Assembly (NCBI RefSeq): GCF_000960475.2
Contig: NZ_JZDQ02000018.1
Span: 1-64,000 of the forward strand
DNA: 64,000 bases
From: Nocardioides luteus
GTDB taxonomy: Bacteria; Actinomycetota; Actinomycetes; Propionibacteriales; Nocardioidaceae
Direction of reading: 5' to 3'
The position numbers and the translations under genes were made by a program. The notes beneath the pieces are model-generated. The model was given only the letters and a program-made list of their open reading frames with translations, searched no databases and had not been told where the DNA came from. Below, one piece after another: positions 55,645 through 63,445 of this stretch. Position 1 is the first letter of the stretch, and every line of letters starts with the position of its first letter.

Positions 55645-56184
55645 ATGAAACCCCTCGGCGACGTGCCCTGGCCCCCGGATCCGATCGTCACCGACCGCCT
55701 GATCCTCCGCGAGACGAGGACGGAGGACAGGAAAGGGTTGGCCGAGCTGCTCTCGGACGAGACGGTGCAGGCCTATCTCGGCGGCCCGCAGCACACCCGC
55801 GAGGAGCTGGAGGAGCTCATCCCGCAGGATCCGAACACCAGGCCCGGGATCTTCGCGGTCGAGCACGCCGGCGAGTTCGTCGGGCGGATCACGATCCAGC
55901 GGCGTGATCGGGCATGGGCACACCACGTACGCGAGGAGGGTGACGAGGTCGAGATCGGCTATGAGTTCCTCCCGATCACGTGGGGCCGAGGCATCGCGAC
56001 CGAGGCCACCCGGGCGGCGCTCGGCTGGATCGAGAGGACGCTCCCCGGCGAGCCGGTGGTGCTCACCACGCAGGTGGCCAACGAACCGTCCCTACGCCTG
56101 GCCCGCAAGCTCGGGTTCGTCGAGGTGGAGCGGTTCATGGGCTTCGGTGCCGAGCAGTGGTTCGGCCATCTCCGAGACGAGTAG
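55645..56184 (+). CDS. GNAT-family N-acetyltransferase
   Basis: A 179-residue acetyltransferase: VTDRLILRETRTEDRKGL at the N-terminus, ITWGRGIATEATRAAL as the acetyl-CoA pyrophosphate loop, and VANEPSLRLARKLGFVEVERFMGFG at the end. This is the RimJ-like group. TACGGT lies 8 nt before the ATG. It ends 4 bp from a convergent gene. Substrate unknown. Confidence 0.83.
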   Translation: MKPLGDVPWPPDPIVTDRLILRETRTEDRKGLAELLSDETVQAYLGGPQHTREELEELIPQDPNTRPGIFAVEHAGEFVGRITIQRRDRAWAHHVREEGDEVEIGYEFLPITWGRGIATEATRAALGWIERTLPGEPVVLTTQVANEPSLRLARKLGFVEVERFMGFGAEQWFGHLRDE

Positions 56185-56188
56185 GCGT

Positions 56189-56689
56189 CTAGTCGTCGGT
56201 CTCGAGCATGTTGGCCGTCCACAGACCCAGTGCCAGCGGGAGCAGGAGGCCCCAGGTCGGGCGGAGGTCGGCGTACTCACCGAGCACCTCGCCCGCCACA
56301 CTCAGCCAGATCACGAGCGTGACGACCGCACCGATGACCCCCGCGAGCCCGGCAGCGAACCGTGCCAGCCCGGAGCGCTGCAGCGCGATGACGAGAGCGA
56401 GCACCGGGGCCGCGAGCGCGAAGAGGATCGCGACGTACGACGCGAAGGCGAGGAACACATAGGCGGCCGGCACCTCGTCGGATGCGTCCCGCAGCTCCGC
56501 GACCCACCCGGTCGCCGCCCAGACGGAGAGCGAGACCTCCGAGTCGTCGGTGCCTCTGACCACGGGAACCGCAAGCGTTGCGACGGCGAGGACGAGCACA
56601 CCGAGGAACTGCGTGCGCCGCAACCGGCTCGCGGTCTCCTCGTTCCCACGAAGCGCCGAGCGAATCAGACCGTCCGAGTTGTCAGCCAC
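56189..56689 (-). CDS. Small membrane protein of unknown function
   Basis: A 166-residue protein with four hydrophobic segments (LGVLVLAVATLAVPV; VFLAFASYVAILFALAAPVLAL; FAAGLAGVIGAVVTLVIWLS; TWGLLLPLALGLW). No motif. GTG start with TAACCT 6 nt upstream, so likely leaderless. Confidence 0.7.
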   Translation of the reverse strand: MADNSDGLIRSALRGNEETASRLRRTQFLGVLVLAVATLAVPVVRGTDDSEVSLSVWAATGWVAELRDASDEVPAAYVFLAFASYVAILFALAAPVLALVIALQRSGLARFAAGLAGVIGAVVTLVIWLSVAGEVLGEYADLRPTWGLLLPLALGLWTANMLETDD

Positions 56690-56695
56690 GCGCTC

Positions 56696-56701
56696 AGGTT
56701 A
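56696..56701 (-). promoter_or_regulatory. -10 hexamer of the membrane protein gene (leaderless)
   Basis: TAACCT on the minus strand, 6 nt before the GTG at 56689. Confidence 0.5.
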
Positions 56702-56724
56702 CGAGACCAGCGCCCGAATCCGAC

Positions 56725-57699
56725 TCACTCCTCGGGCGTGCCGAGGTAGGCGACCAGCGCCAGGTGGTCCGAGCCGGGGACCTCGACCGTCTCGGTCGCC
56801 AGCGCGACCAGGTCGTCACCGATGAGGACGTGATCGATCGCGGTCGCCGGCGGGAGAGGTACGCCGGCGAACCCCTCGGTCGGCCACGTCGGCTGCCAGC
56901 CCGCGTTGCTGGCCCTGGCCGCGTCCTGTACGTCCGCAGCGTCGAGCAGGCGGCGGACGGTGTGGTGGTCGAGCGAGGCGTTGAGGTCGCCCAGGACGAG
57001 GTCGGGCTTCTCCGCGGCCGCCTCCTTGATGATCAGCTCCTGCTCGGCCGGCCACGACGCGAGCGTGGGCGGGGCCGGGTGGGCGACGACGACCCGCCGC
57101 TCTCCCACGTCGGCCACCCACGACCCCATGGCGGTGTCGAGCCGGCGCGACCTGGTGATCGGCTGGTCGGCGAAGAGCATCGTGCCCCGGGTCCCGGGCG
57201 CGGCCTCGCCGATCCGGTAGGGCAGCTGCTCGCGCAGCGTGCTCGACAGCTTCGCGAACGCCTCGGGGGTGATCTCCTGGAGGGCGAGCACGTCGACCTT
57301 GTGGGCGCGCACCGCCTCGACCACCGCGTCGGTGTCGCCCTTGCCCTCGAGGAGGTTGGTGGTCATCACGGTCAGCGGCTCCCCGGCGCTCGTCTCCCGG
57401 GAGCCGGCGTAGAGCGGCGCCTGCCAGGCGAGGTGCACCGCGAGCAGCATCGCGGTGACACCGGCGAGGACCAGGAGCCGGGTACGCGCCGGACCGGCGG
57501 CCAGCCACACCAGCACCAGGACAGCGATCAGGCACAGGGCGTACAACCCGACGCCGAAGGGCGCGAACGCAGCAAGCCGCACCGCTCGCAGGTCGGTGCT
57601 CGCCAGCGCCCGGGAGAGCGTGATCGCCACCGCCGGCAGCCCGCAGATCACCAACAGGCACCAGGCCAGCGCCAGCGGAACCCACCGAGCCCGGTTCAC
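56725..57699 (-). CDS. Membrane-anchored endonuclease/exonuclease/phosphatase family protein
   Basis: A 324-residue protein with three N-terminal membrane segments (within residues 1-95) and a C-terminal EEP domain: LTVMTTNLLEGKGD, VLALQEITPEAFAKL (metal-binding glutamate), VVVAHPAPP, LVLGDLNASLDHHTVRRL, and the final histidine in IPGSDHLALVAYL-like VPGSDHLALVA. Members cleave phosphodiesters of lipids, nucleic acids or inositols; here the active site would face outside. The 75-bp region before its GTG matches the one before the S9 peptidase gene. Confidence 0.85.
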   Translation of the reverse strand: MNRARWVPLALAWCLLVICGLPAVAITLSRALASTDLRAVRLAAFAPFGVGLYALCLIAVLVLVWLAAGPARTRLLVLAGVTAMLLAVHLAWQAPLYAGSRETSAGEPLTVMTTNLLEGKGDTDAVVEAVRAHKVDVLALQEITPEAFAKLSSTLREQLPYRIGEAAPGTRGTMLFADQPITRSRRLDTAMGSWVADVGERRVVVAHPAPPTLASWPAEQELIIKEAAAEKPDLVLGDLNASLDHHTVRRLLDAADVQDAARASNAGWQPTWPTEGFAGVPLPPATAIDHVLIGDDLVALATETVEVPGSDHLALVAYLGTPEE

Positions 57700-57703
57700 G
57701 CGG

Positions 57704-57781
57704 CCGCCTCCGTAGCGCCCGCGCCAGAGTACGGAGCCGACCGCGTGATGGACCCGATGGTCGCTCGCCGGCGCTCGCTCA
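57704..57781 (-). promoter_or_regulatory. Shared 75-bp 5' region, copy 2
   Basis: Read on the minus strand: TGAGCGAGCGCCGGCGAGCGAC, then TACTCT as a possible -10, then TACGGAGGCGG with the ribosome binding site 5 nt before the GTG. The parts match 16607-16681 in order and spacing; the first 22-nt part is identical at 19 positions. Confidence 0.6.
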
Positions 57782-58891
57782 CAGCACGACCAGATCGTCG
57801 CGGTGGATGACCTCCCGACCGTACGCAGCCCCCAGGTTGGCCTCGAGATAGCCCGAGGACCGCCCGGCGAGCCGCGGGATCTCGTCGGCGTCGTAGTTCA
57901 CCAGCCCGCGCGCGACCGCGACCCCGGAGGGGTCGACGACGTCGACCGGGTCGCCGACGTGGAACGCGCCCGAGGAGCCGGTGATCCCCGCCGCGAGCAG
58001 CGAGGCGCCACGCTTCCGGATCGCGGCGACCGCTCCGGCGTCGACCGTGATCGAGCCGACCGCCTCGGTGGCGTGCTGCAGCCACAGCAGCCGCGCGGGG
58101 CGCCGCTTGCCGACGGCATGGAACAGGGTGCCGACCGTCTCGCCCGCGAGCGCGGCCTCGGCCTGAGCGGCGGAGGTCAGCACGACCGGGACGCCGTCCT
58201 CGACGGCGATCCGGGCGGCCTCCAGCTTGGTCACCATCCCACCGGTGCCGACGCCCGCGGCACCGGCCTTGCCGATGGTCACCCCGGCCAGATCGGCCAG
58301 CGAGGCGACCTCGTCGATCCGCTGCGAGCCCTGCTGGGACGGCGGCGCGTCGTAGAGCGCGTCGACGTCGCTGAGCAGCACCAGCAGGTCGGCCTTGACC
58401 AGGTGGGCCACCAGCGCCGCGAGCCGGTCGTTGTCGCCGAACCGGATCTCGGAGGTGGCCACGGTGTCGTTCTCGTTGACGATCGGGAGCACACCCAGGT
58501 CGAGCAGCGTGGACAGCGTCGCGTCGGCGTTGCGGTAGTGCGCACGCCGGTTCAGGTCGTCGACCGTGAGCAGCACCTGGCCGGCGATGATGCCGTGCCG
58601 GGCGAGCTCGTCGGTGTAGCGGTGGACCAGGAGCCCCTGCCCCACGCTCGCCGCCGCCTGCTGCTTGGCCAGCGCCCGCGGGCGCTTGGCCAGCCCCAGC
58701 GGTGACAGCCCGGCGGCGATCGCCCCGGAGGAGACCAGCACGACCTCCTGCTCGGCGGCCCGCGTCTTCGCGAGTACGTCGACCAGCCCGCTCACCCGGG
58801 CCGGGTCGATGCCTCCTGCCGCCGTCGTCAGCGACGACGACCCGACCTTGACCACGACCCGGCGTGCTCCGGTCACGACCTCGCGCTGCAC
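57779..58891 (-). CDS. proB: Glutamate 5-kinase
   Basis: ATP-dependent phosphorylation of glutamate, first step of proline synthesis. The 370-residue protein has the amino acid kinase domain (VVVKVGSSSLT near residues 13-23; VSSGAIAAG; NENDTVATSEIRFGDND; GTGGMVTKLEAA) and a C-terminal PUA domain. The GTG at 58891 has AGGGGG 4 nt upstream. It follows obg on the same strand in the widely conserved obg-proB order, 72 nt after the obg stop. Confidence 0.95.
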   Translation of the reverse strand: MQREVVTGARRVVVKVGSSSLTTAAGGIDPARVSGLVDVLAKTRAAEQEVVLVSSGAIAAGLSPLGLAKRPRALAKQQAAASVGQGLLVHRYTDELARHGIIAGQVLLTVDDLNRRAHYRNADATLSTLLDLGVLPIVNENDTVATSEIRFGDNDRLAALVAHLVKADLLVLLSDVDALYDAPPSQQGSQRIDEVASLADLAGVTIGKAGAAGVGTGGMVTKLEAARIAVEDGVPVVLTSAAQAEAALAGETVGTLFHAVGKRRPARLLWLQHATEAVGSITVDAGAVAAIRKRGASLLAAGITGSSGAFHVGDPVDVVDPSGVAVARGLVNYDADEIPRLAGRSSGYLEANLGAAYGREVIHRDDLVVL

Positions 58892-58940
58892 CGATCCCCC
58901 TCGTACGTCAGCCTGTGCTCTCCGCTGCGCCGGATCCTAC

Positions 58941-58990
58941 CGGCGCCGGCGCCGGCCGAGGCGTCAGTTTCCGCTGGTCGAGCGGGACGA
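58941..58990. repeat. Possible solitary 21-bp-family unit at the obg 3' end
   Basis: Minus strand TCGACCAGCGGAAACTGACG, then CCTCGGCCGG, resembles one 21-bp-family unit with one extra base. It supplies the obg stop codon and its last codons. The match is partial. Confidence 0.4.
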
Positions 58991-60526
58991 CTCGCCCGGG
59001 TCGTTCTCGGCCCAGTCGCTGTCCGGGTCGTCCTCGCCACCGATCTCGTACGCCACGGGGCCGGACCCTTCACGCAGCCGTCGGGCGACGTCGGCCCGGG
59101 CCTCGTACTCTTCCTTGGTCTCCATCCCGGCGTCGATCTCGCGCCGGCGGGCGGCAGCGGGCCGCTCCTCGTAGAAGCGCTGGTCCTCGCCGCGGCGGCC
59201 AAGCATCTCGGCACCGGTCTCGATCGAGGGACGGAAGTCGAAGACGACCGCGTTGGCCGGGTCGCCGATGATGACGGTGTCGCCCTCCTCGGCTCCGAGC
59301 TCGACCAGCCGCTCCTCGACGCCGAGCCGGTTGAGGCGGTCGGCGAGGTAGCCCACGGCCTCCTCGTTGTCGAAGTCGGTCTGCCGCACCCAGCGCTCGG
59401 GCTGCGGGCCGCGGACGAGGTATTCGCCGTTCTTCGACACCTTGACGGTGAAGCCGTTCTTGCCCTCGGCGCCCTCGGGACGCAGCACGATCCGGGTCGG
59501 CGGCACCACCGGGACGTCCTTGCGGGCGGCGGCGACCAGCTCGGCCATCGCGTAGATCAGCTGCTGCGTGCCCTCGCCGGAGGCGGCGGAGATCTCGAAG
59601 ACCTTCAGGCCGCGCTTCTCGAACTCGCCGATCGTCATCTCGGCGATCTCGCGGCCGTCGGGGACGTCGACCTTGTTCAGCGCGACCAGCCGGGGCCGGT
59701 CCTCGAGGCCGCCGTGGCGGGAGAGCTCGTTCTCGATGATGTCGAGGTCGTCGATCGGGTTGCGTCCCGGCTCGATGCTCGCGGTGTCGATGACGTGGAC
59801 GAGCGCCGCGCAGCGCTCGATGTGGCGCAGGAACTCGTGACCGAGGCCGCGACCGTCGGCCGCACCCTCGATCAGCCCCGGCACGTCGGCGACGGTGAAG
59901 GTGATCTCGCCGCCCTTCACGACGCCGAGGTTGGGCACCAGCGTGGTGAACGGGTAGTCGGCGATCTTCGGCCGGGCTCGCGAGATCGCCGCGATCAGGC
60001 TCGACTTGCCGGCCGAGGGGAAGCCGACCAGGCCGATGTCGGCGACGACCTTGAGCTCGAGGCCGATCTCACGCGCCTCGCCCGGCTCGCCGAGGAGCGC
60101 GAAGCCGGGAGCCTTGCGCTTGGAGGAGGCCAGCGCGGCGTTGCCGAGCCCACCACGACCGCCCTCGGCGATGACCAGCTCGGAGCCCGGGCCGACCAGG
60201 TCGGCGAGGACGTTGCCGTTCATGTCGGTGACCACGGTGCCGTCGGGGACGGGAAGCACCAGGTCCTCGCCGTGGGCGCCGTTCTTGTGGTCGCCCGCAC
60301 CCTGGCCGCCGTTGGACGCCTTGCGCTTGGGACTGTGGTGGTAGTCGATCAGCGTGGTCACGTCGGGGTCGACGCGCAGGATGATCGATCCGCCCGGGCC
60401 GCCGTTGCCGCCGTCGGGCCCGCCGAGCGGCTTGAACTTCTCGCGGTGCACCGACGCCACCCCGTGTCCGCCGCGACCGGCCTCGACGTGGAGGGTGACG
60501 CGGTCGACGAAGGTGGGTACAGCCAT
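58964..60526 (-). CDS. obg: GTPase Obg/CgtA
   Basis: Ribosome-associated GTPase that helps 50S assembly and stress control. The 520-residue protein has the glycine-rich Obg fold (residues 1-158), the G domain (G1 [11 protein letters not shown] near 167, G3 [13 protein letters not shown]4 NKVD) and the C-terminal OCT domain ([21 protein letters not shown]), followed by an acidic tail. TAAGGT ends 6 nt before the ATG, a leaderless-type promoter, so it does not depend on transcription from rplU-rpmA. Confidence 0.95.
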   Translation of the reverse strand: MAVPTFVDRVTLHVEAGRGGHGVASVHREKFKPLGGPDGGNGGPGGSIILRVDPDVTTLIDYHHSPKRKASNGGQGAGDHKNGAHGEDLVLPVPDGTVVTDMNGNVLADLVGPGSELVIAEGGRGGLGNAALASSKRKAPGFALLGEPGEAREIGLELKVVADIGLVGFPSAGKSSLIAAISRARPKIADYPFTTLVPNLGVVKGGEITFTVADVPGLIEGAADGRGLGHEFLRHIERCAALVHVIDTASIEPGRNPIDDLDIIENELSRHGGLEDRPRLVALNKVDVPDGREIAEMTIGEFEKRGLKVFEISAASGEGTQQLIYAMAELVAAARKDVPVVPPTRIVLRPEGAEGKNGFTVKVSKNGEYLVRGPQPERWVRQTDFDNEEAVGYLADRLNRLGVEERLVELGAEEGDTVIIGDPANAVVFDFRPSIETGAEMLGRRGEDQRFYEERPAAARRREIDAGMETKEEYEARADVARRLREGSGPVAYEIGGEDDPDSDWAENDPGESSRSTSGN

Positions 60527-60532
60527 GCGCTC

Positions 60533-60538
60533 ACCTTA
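60533..60538 (-). promoter_or_regulatory. -10 hexamer of obg (leaderless)
   Basis: TAAGGT on the minus strand, 6 nt before the ATG at 60526. Confidence 0.6.
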
Positions 60539-60556
60539 AGGCCGACCCCACGTGTC

Positions 60557-60631
60557 TGCCGAGTCGGCGCATCTGACCCCGTGCCTCGCGAAGCGAAGCG
60601 AGCGAGAGGGGTCGGATGCGCCGACTCGGCA
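60557..60631. repeat. GCCGAGTCGGC palindrome locus C
   Basis: Arms 60557-60580 and 60608-60631 match over 24 bp with one T/G change that still pairs as G-U in RNA. The loop contains GC-rich GAAGC/GCGAG repeats. It lies between the divergent obg and LLM genes, so it cannot simply end either transcript. Confidence 0.85.
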
Positions 60632-60644
60632 TTCTCGGCATCGG

Positions 60645-60650
60645 TAGGTT
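60645..60650 (+). promoter_or_regulatory. -10 hexamer of the LLM gene (leaderless)
   Basis: TAGGTT, 6 nt before the ATG at 60657. Confidence 0.55.
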
Positions 60651-60656
60651 GAGCCC

Positions 60657-61511
60657 ATGCGAGTAGGAACAGTGATGTGGCCGATCGAGGACTGGCCGGC
60701 GATGGGCGAGCGATGGGCCCAGGCCGAGCAGCTCGGATTCGAGACGGCGTGGGTCTACGACCACCTGGCCTGGCGCGGGCACAGCCCGTGGGAGGAGGCG
60801 TTCACGTCGATGGCCGCCGCAGCGGCCCTCACCTCCACGATCCGGCTCGGGACGCTCGTGACCACCCCCAACTTCCGTACGCCGATCCCGACCGCCGCGG
60901 CGATCCGCAGCCTCGACCGCATCTCGGGCGGGCGCATCACGATCGGCATCGGCGCCGGCGGCGCCGACCACACCTCCGACGGCGACGTGCTCGGGCGGGA
61001 GTTCACCCCGCGCGAGCGCGCCGACCGGTTCTCGGAGTGGACCCGCACCGTCGACCGGCTGCTGCGCGAGTCACCGGTCACGATCGACGGCGAGCACTGG
61101 CAGACCCGCGAGGTCACCGTCTCCCCCGGCCAGGTGCAGCAGCCGCGTACGCCGCTGTGGCTGGCCGGCAACGGCCCGCGCGGGATCCGGCTCACCGCTG
61201 AGGTCGGCGACGGCTGGATCGCCAACCCGCAGGGCGACGACCCGAAGGGGTTCGTGGCCCAGCGGCTGGAGATGCTCCGGGAGGCGTGCGAGAAGAAGGG
61301 CCGGGACTACGACAGCATGCCGAAGCTGTTCATGTCCGGCTTCACCGAGGAGCCGTGGACCGAGTCGGCCGACGCGTTCGAGGACCTGGTCGGCTCCTAC
61401 GCCGAGATCGGGATCACCGACATCGCGCTCCACTGGCCGCGGCCGGGCACGCGCTGGGAGGTCTCGCAACAGGTCTTCGAGGCGATCGCGGACCGCGCGA
61501 CGCAACTCTGA
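60657..61511 (+). CDS. LLM-class flavin/F420-dependent oxidoreductase
   Basis: A 284-residue luciferase-like protein: MRVGTVMWPIEDWPAM, AEQLGFETAWVYDHLAW, LTSTIRLGTLVTTPNFRTP, GGRITIGIGAGGADHTSDGD, and PLWLAGNGPRGIRLTAEVGDGW. These fit the F420-dependent LLM group. Leaderless-type start. It lies in the opposite direction to rplU-rpmA and obg, genes that are usually adjacent, and is flanked by palindromes of one family. Substrate unknown. Confidence 0.88.
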   Translation: MRVGTVMWPIEDWPAMGERWAQAEQLGFETAWVYDHLAWRGHSPWEEAFTSMAAAAALTSTIRLGTLVTTPNFRTPIPTAAAIRSLDRISGGRITIGIGAGGADHTSDGDVLGREFTPRERADRFSEWTRTVDRLLRESPVTIDGEHWQTREVTVSPGQVQQPRTPLWLAGNGPRGIRLTAEVGDGWIANPQGDDPKGFVAQRLEMLREACEKKGRDYDSMPKLFMSGFTEEPWTESADAFEDLVGSYAEIGITDIALHWPRPGTRWEVSQQVFEAIADRATQL

Positions 61512-61532
61512 CGAGAGTCAAACGAAGATCCC

Positions 61533-61597
61533 GCCGAGTCGGCTCGTCCCAACGGGCCGACTCGGCGCTGATGTCGGTCAGGACGAGCCGACTCGGC
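61533..61597. repeat. GCCGAGTCGGC palindrome locus D
   Basis: Cores at 61533-61543 (plus), 61556-61566 and 61587-61597 (minus). The outer pair forms a 17-bp perfect inverted repeat (61533-61549 with 61581-61597). It lies between the convergent LLM and rpmA genes, next to the rpmA terminator. Confidence 0.85.
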
Positions 61598-61636
61598 AAA
61601 AGGGCGACGGCCCTCTCCCGCAGGAGAGGGCCGTCG
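61598..61636 (-). terminator. Intrinsic terminator of rplU-rpmA
   Basis: Perfect 14-bp stem (61605-61618 with 61623-61636, loop CGCA) followed on the minus strand by GCCCTTTTGC. It lies 11 nt after the rpmA stop. Confidence 0.9.
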
Positions 61637-61647
61637 AAAGGCGTTGC

Positions 61648-61905
61648 TCAGGCGTCGCCCGGGACGATGTTGATCACGCGGCGGCCACGGCGCTTGCCGA
61701 ACTCGACCGCACCCGGCTGCAGGGCGAACAGGGTGTCGTCGCCGCCACGGCCGACGTTGGTGCCGGGGTGGAAGTGCGTGCCACGCTGGCGGACGATGAT
61801 CTCGCCGGCGTTGACGAGCTGACCGCCGAAGCGCTTCACGCCGAGGCGCTGGGCGTTGGAGTCGCGACCGTTCTTGGTGCTTGCCGCACCCTTCTTGTGT
61901 GCCAT
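61648..61905 (-). CDS. rpmA: 50S ribosomal protein L27
   Basis: An 85-residue ribosomal protein reaching the peptidyl transferase centre. [29 protein letters not shown] and the [20 protein letters not shown] block are diagnostic. No cleavable N-terminal extension of the Firmicutes type. It follows rplU by 34 nt and ends at a strong terminator. Confidence 0.97.
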   Translation of the reverse strand: MAHKKGAASTKNGRDSNAQRLGVKRFGGQLVNAGEIIVRQRGTHFHPGTNVGRGGDDTLFALQPGAVEFGKRRGRRVINIVPGDA

Positions 61906-61939
61906 CTTCTCAGTCCTTCAGTGTCTCTAGAACGCCGAA

Positions 61940-62242
61940 TCAGGCGTTGATCGCGGTGACCTTGACCTGGGTGTACTTCTGACGGTGACCCTGGCGCTTC
62001 TTGTAGCCGGTCTTGTTCTTGTACTTCTGGATGATGATCTTCGGGCCCTTGGAGGCGCCGACGATCTCACCCGCAACCGAAGCCTTGTCGAGGCCGGTCG
62101 AGGTCACGTTCTCGCCGTCGACCAGGAGGACCACGGGGAGCGAGACGGCCGTGCCGTTCTCGCCGTCGAGGCGGTCGATCTCGATGACGTCGCCGACAAC
62201 GACCTTCTGCTGCTTGCTGCCAGCCTTCACGATCGCGTACAC
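61940..62242 (-). CDS. rplU: 50S ribosomal protein L21
   Basis: A 100-residue ribosomal protein: [22 protein letters not shown] and the C-terminal [21 protein letters not shown] fit L21. The GTG at 62242 is chosen: the in-frame ATG at 62257 is followed at once by AAGGAG, which stands 6 nt before the GTG and reads as its ribosome binding site, and L21 proteins normally start at this Tyr-Ala-Ile-Val. The 5' UTR is long (about 130 nt if TAAGAT near 62375 is the -10) and may hold an autoregulatory leader. Confidence 0.95.
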   Translation of the reverse strand: MYAIVKAGSKQQKVVVGDVIEIDRLDGENGTAVSLPVVLLVDGENVTSTGLDKASVAGEIVGASKGPKIIIQKYKNKTGYKKRQGHRQKYTQVKVTAINA

Positions 62243-62509
62243 CGCGGTCTCCTTCATGCTCCGAACTCAAAAGTCTTGTGTCGACCCGCGGCAAAGCAGG
62301 CCGGACCCCGAAGCGATAGGTGCCAGCAGATGCCTGCAGGAACGGCGCACTGCGCACGCCGAGATTCAATCTTACGTAAGCGGCCAGGTAGCCGCAAAAC
62401 GCCGCGACACCGTCCGTCCGGGGCATTGTGCCCCGGAGAACCCCGATCAGGCCAACCGGGCGCCCGGTTCGGCCATGCCCTCTGCGAACCGGGCACGATT
62501 CCGGGCATG
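62243..62509. other. Divergent control region of rplU and the DeoR gene
   Basis: On the rplU side there is a GC-rich, structured leader. On the DeoR side there are two palindromes: CCGGGGCA-TTG-TGCCCCGG (62418-62436) and the perfect 16-bp AACCGGGCGCCCGGTT (62454-62469). The second is a plausible self-operator for the DeoR regulator. Confidence 0.45.
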
Positions 62510-63313
62510 ATGGCGCCCATGACGTCGCCCGAGCAGTCGACTGAGCCGTCTCAGCGGAACCAGGCCCGCCAGGAGGAGATCCTGGCGCGCGCCCGCACGA
62601 CCGGCCGCGTCTCGGTGACCGATCTCGCGCCCGCTCTCGGGGTGAGCGTCGAGACGATCCGGCGCGACCTCAAGGTGCTCGCCGACCGCGGCGTCGTGGA
62701 GCGGGTCTACGGCGGCGCGGTCGCCCTGGAGAGCGGCAGCTTCGAGACCTCGCTCGAGTTCCGCGCCGGCCGCGACGTCGACGAGAAGCACCGGATCGCC
62801 CGGGCCGCCCTCCAGCATCGCCACGGGGCGGAGACGATCTACATCGACGAGGGCACCATGCCGCAGTTCCTCGCCGAGGAGCTCTTCGGCCAGGGCCCGG
62901 CGACGGTCATCACCCCCTCGCTCCCGGTGGCCACCCGGCTCTCCGCGGACCCAGAGCTCACCGTGATCGTGCTGGGCGGGCGCGTACGCACCATCACCCG
63001 GGGCGTCGTGGACCAGTGGGCGACGCGGATGCTGGCCGACCTGGTGATCGACCTGGCCTACATCGGCGCCAACGGGATCTCCCGCGAGCAGGGCCTGACC
63101 ACCCAGGACCCCTCGGTGGCCGCGGTCAAGCGCGCCGCAATCGAGCGCTCCCGGCGCCGGATCTTCTTCGGCGCCCACACCAAGTTCGGCGCCTCCAGCC
63201 TGTGCCGTTTCGCCGGCGTACGCGACTTCGAGCTGCTCATCACCGGCACCGAGCTCTCGGCCAGCGAAGCCCGCCGGTTCTCGGCACTCGGCCCCCGGGT
63301 CATCCGGGCCTGA
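62510..63313 (+). CDS. DeoR/GlpR-family transcriptional regulator
   Basis: A 267-residue repressor-type regulator. The DeoR helix-turn-helix is at residues about 15-70 (RQEEILARARTTGRVSVTDLA, then VSVETIRRDLKVLADRG), and the sugar-phosphate sensor domain has IYIDEGTMPQFLA, VITPSLPVA, and DLAYIGANGISREQGLT. It probably controls the sugar transporter that starts downstream. ATG codons at 62507, 62510 and 62519 are all possible and none has a ribosome binding site. Confidence 0.9.
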   Translation: MAPMTSPEQSTEPSQRNQARQEEILARARTTGRVSVTDLAPALGVSVETIRRDLKVLADRGVVERVYGGAVALESGSFETSLEFRAGRDVDEKHRIARAALQHRHGAETIYIDEGTMPQFLAEELFGQGPATVITPSLPVATRLSADPELTVIVLGGRVRTITRGVVDQWATRMLADLVIDLAYIGANGISREQGLTTQDPSVAAVKRAAIERSRRRIFFGAHTKFGASSLCRFAGVRDFELLITGTELSASEARRFSALGPRVIRA

Positions 63314-63343
63314 AACCCGGCCTGAAACCCGGCCTGAGAACGG
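63308..63343. repeat. Three 12-nt tandem repeats at the DeoR stop
   Basis: GCCTGAAACCCG occurs twice (63308-63319, 63320-63331) and a third unit reads GCCTGAGAACGG. The first copy includes the DeoR stop codon, so TGA recurs in each copy. Confidence 0.7.
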
Positions 63344-63445
63344 GCAGGAACCGGGCGCGACGGACGCATCGACCGGGCTAGGGGGTCCGGCCCGAATTAC
63401 GACATCGTGGTCGTGACGACAGTCACACTGCGAGGAGGCAGATCG

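Noticed and set aside
62243-62257. ATG at 62257 as the rplU start
   Set aside because: The bases right after it (AAGGAG) form the ribosome binding site of the GTG at 62242, where L21 homologues begin.
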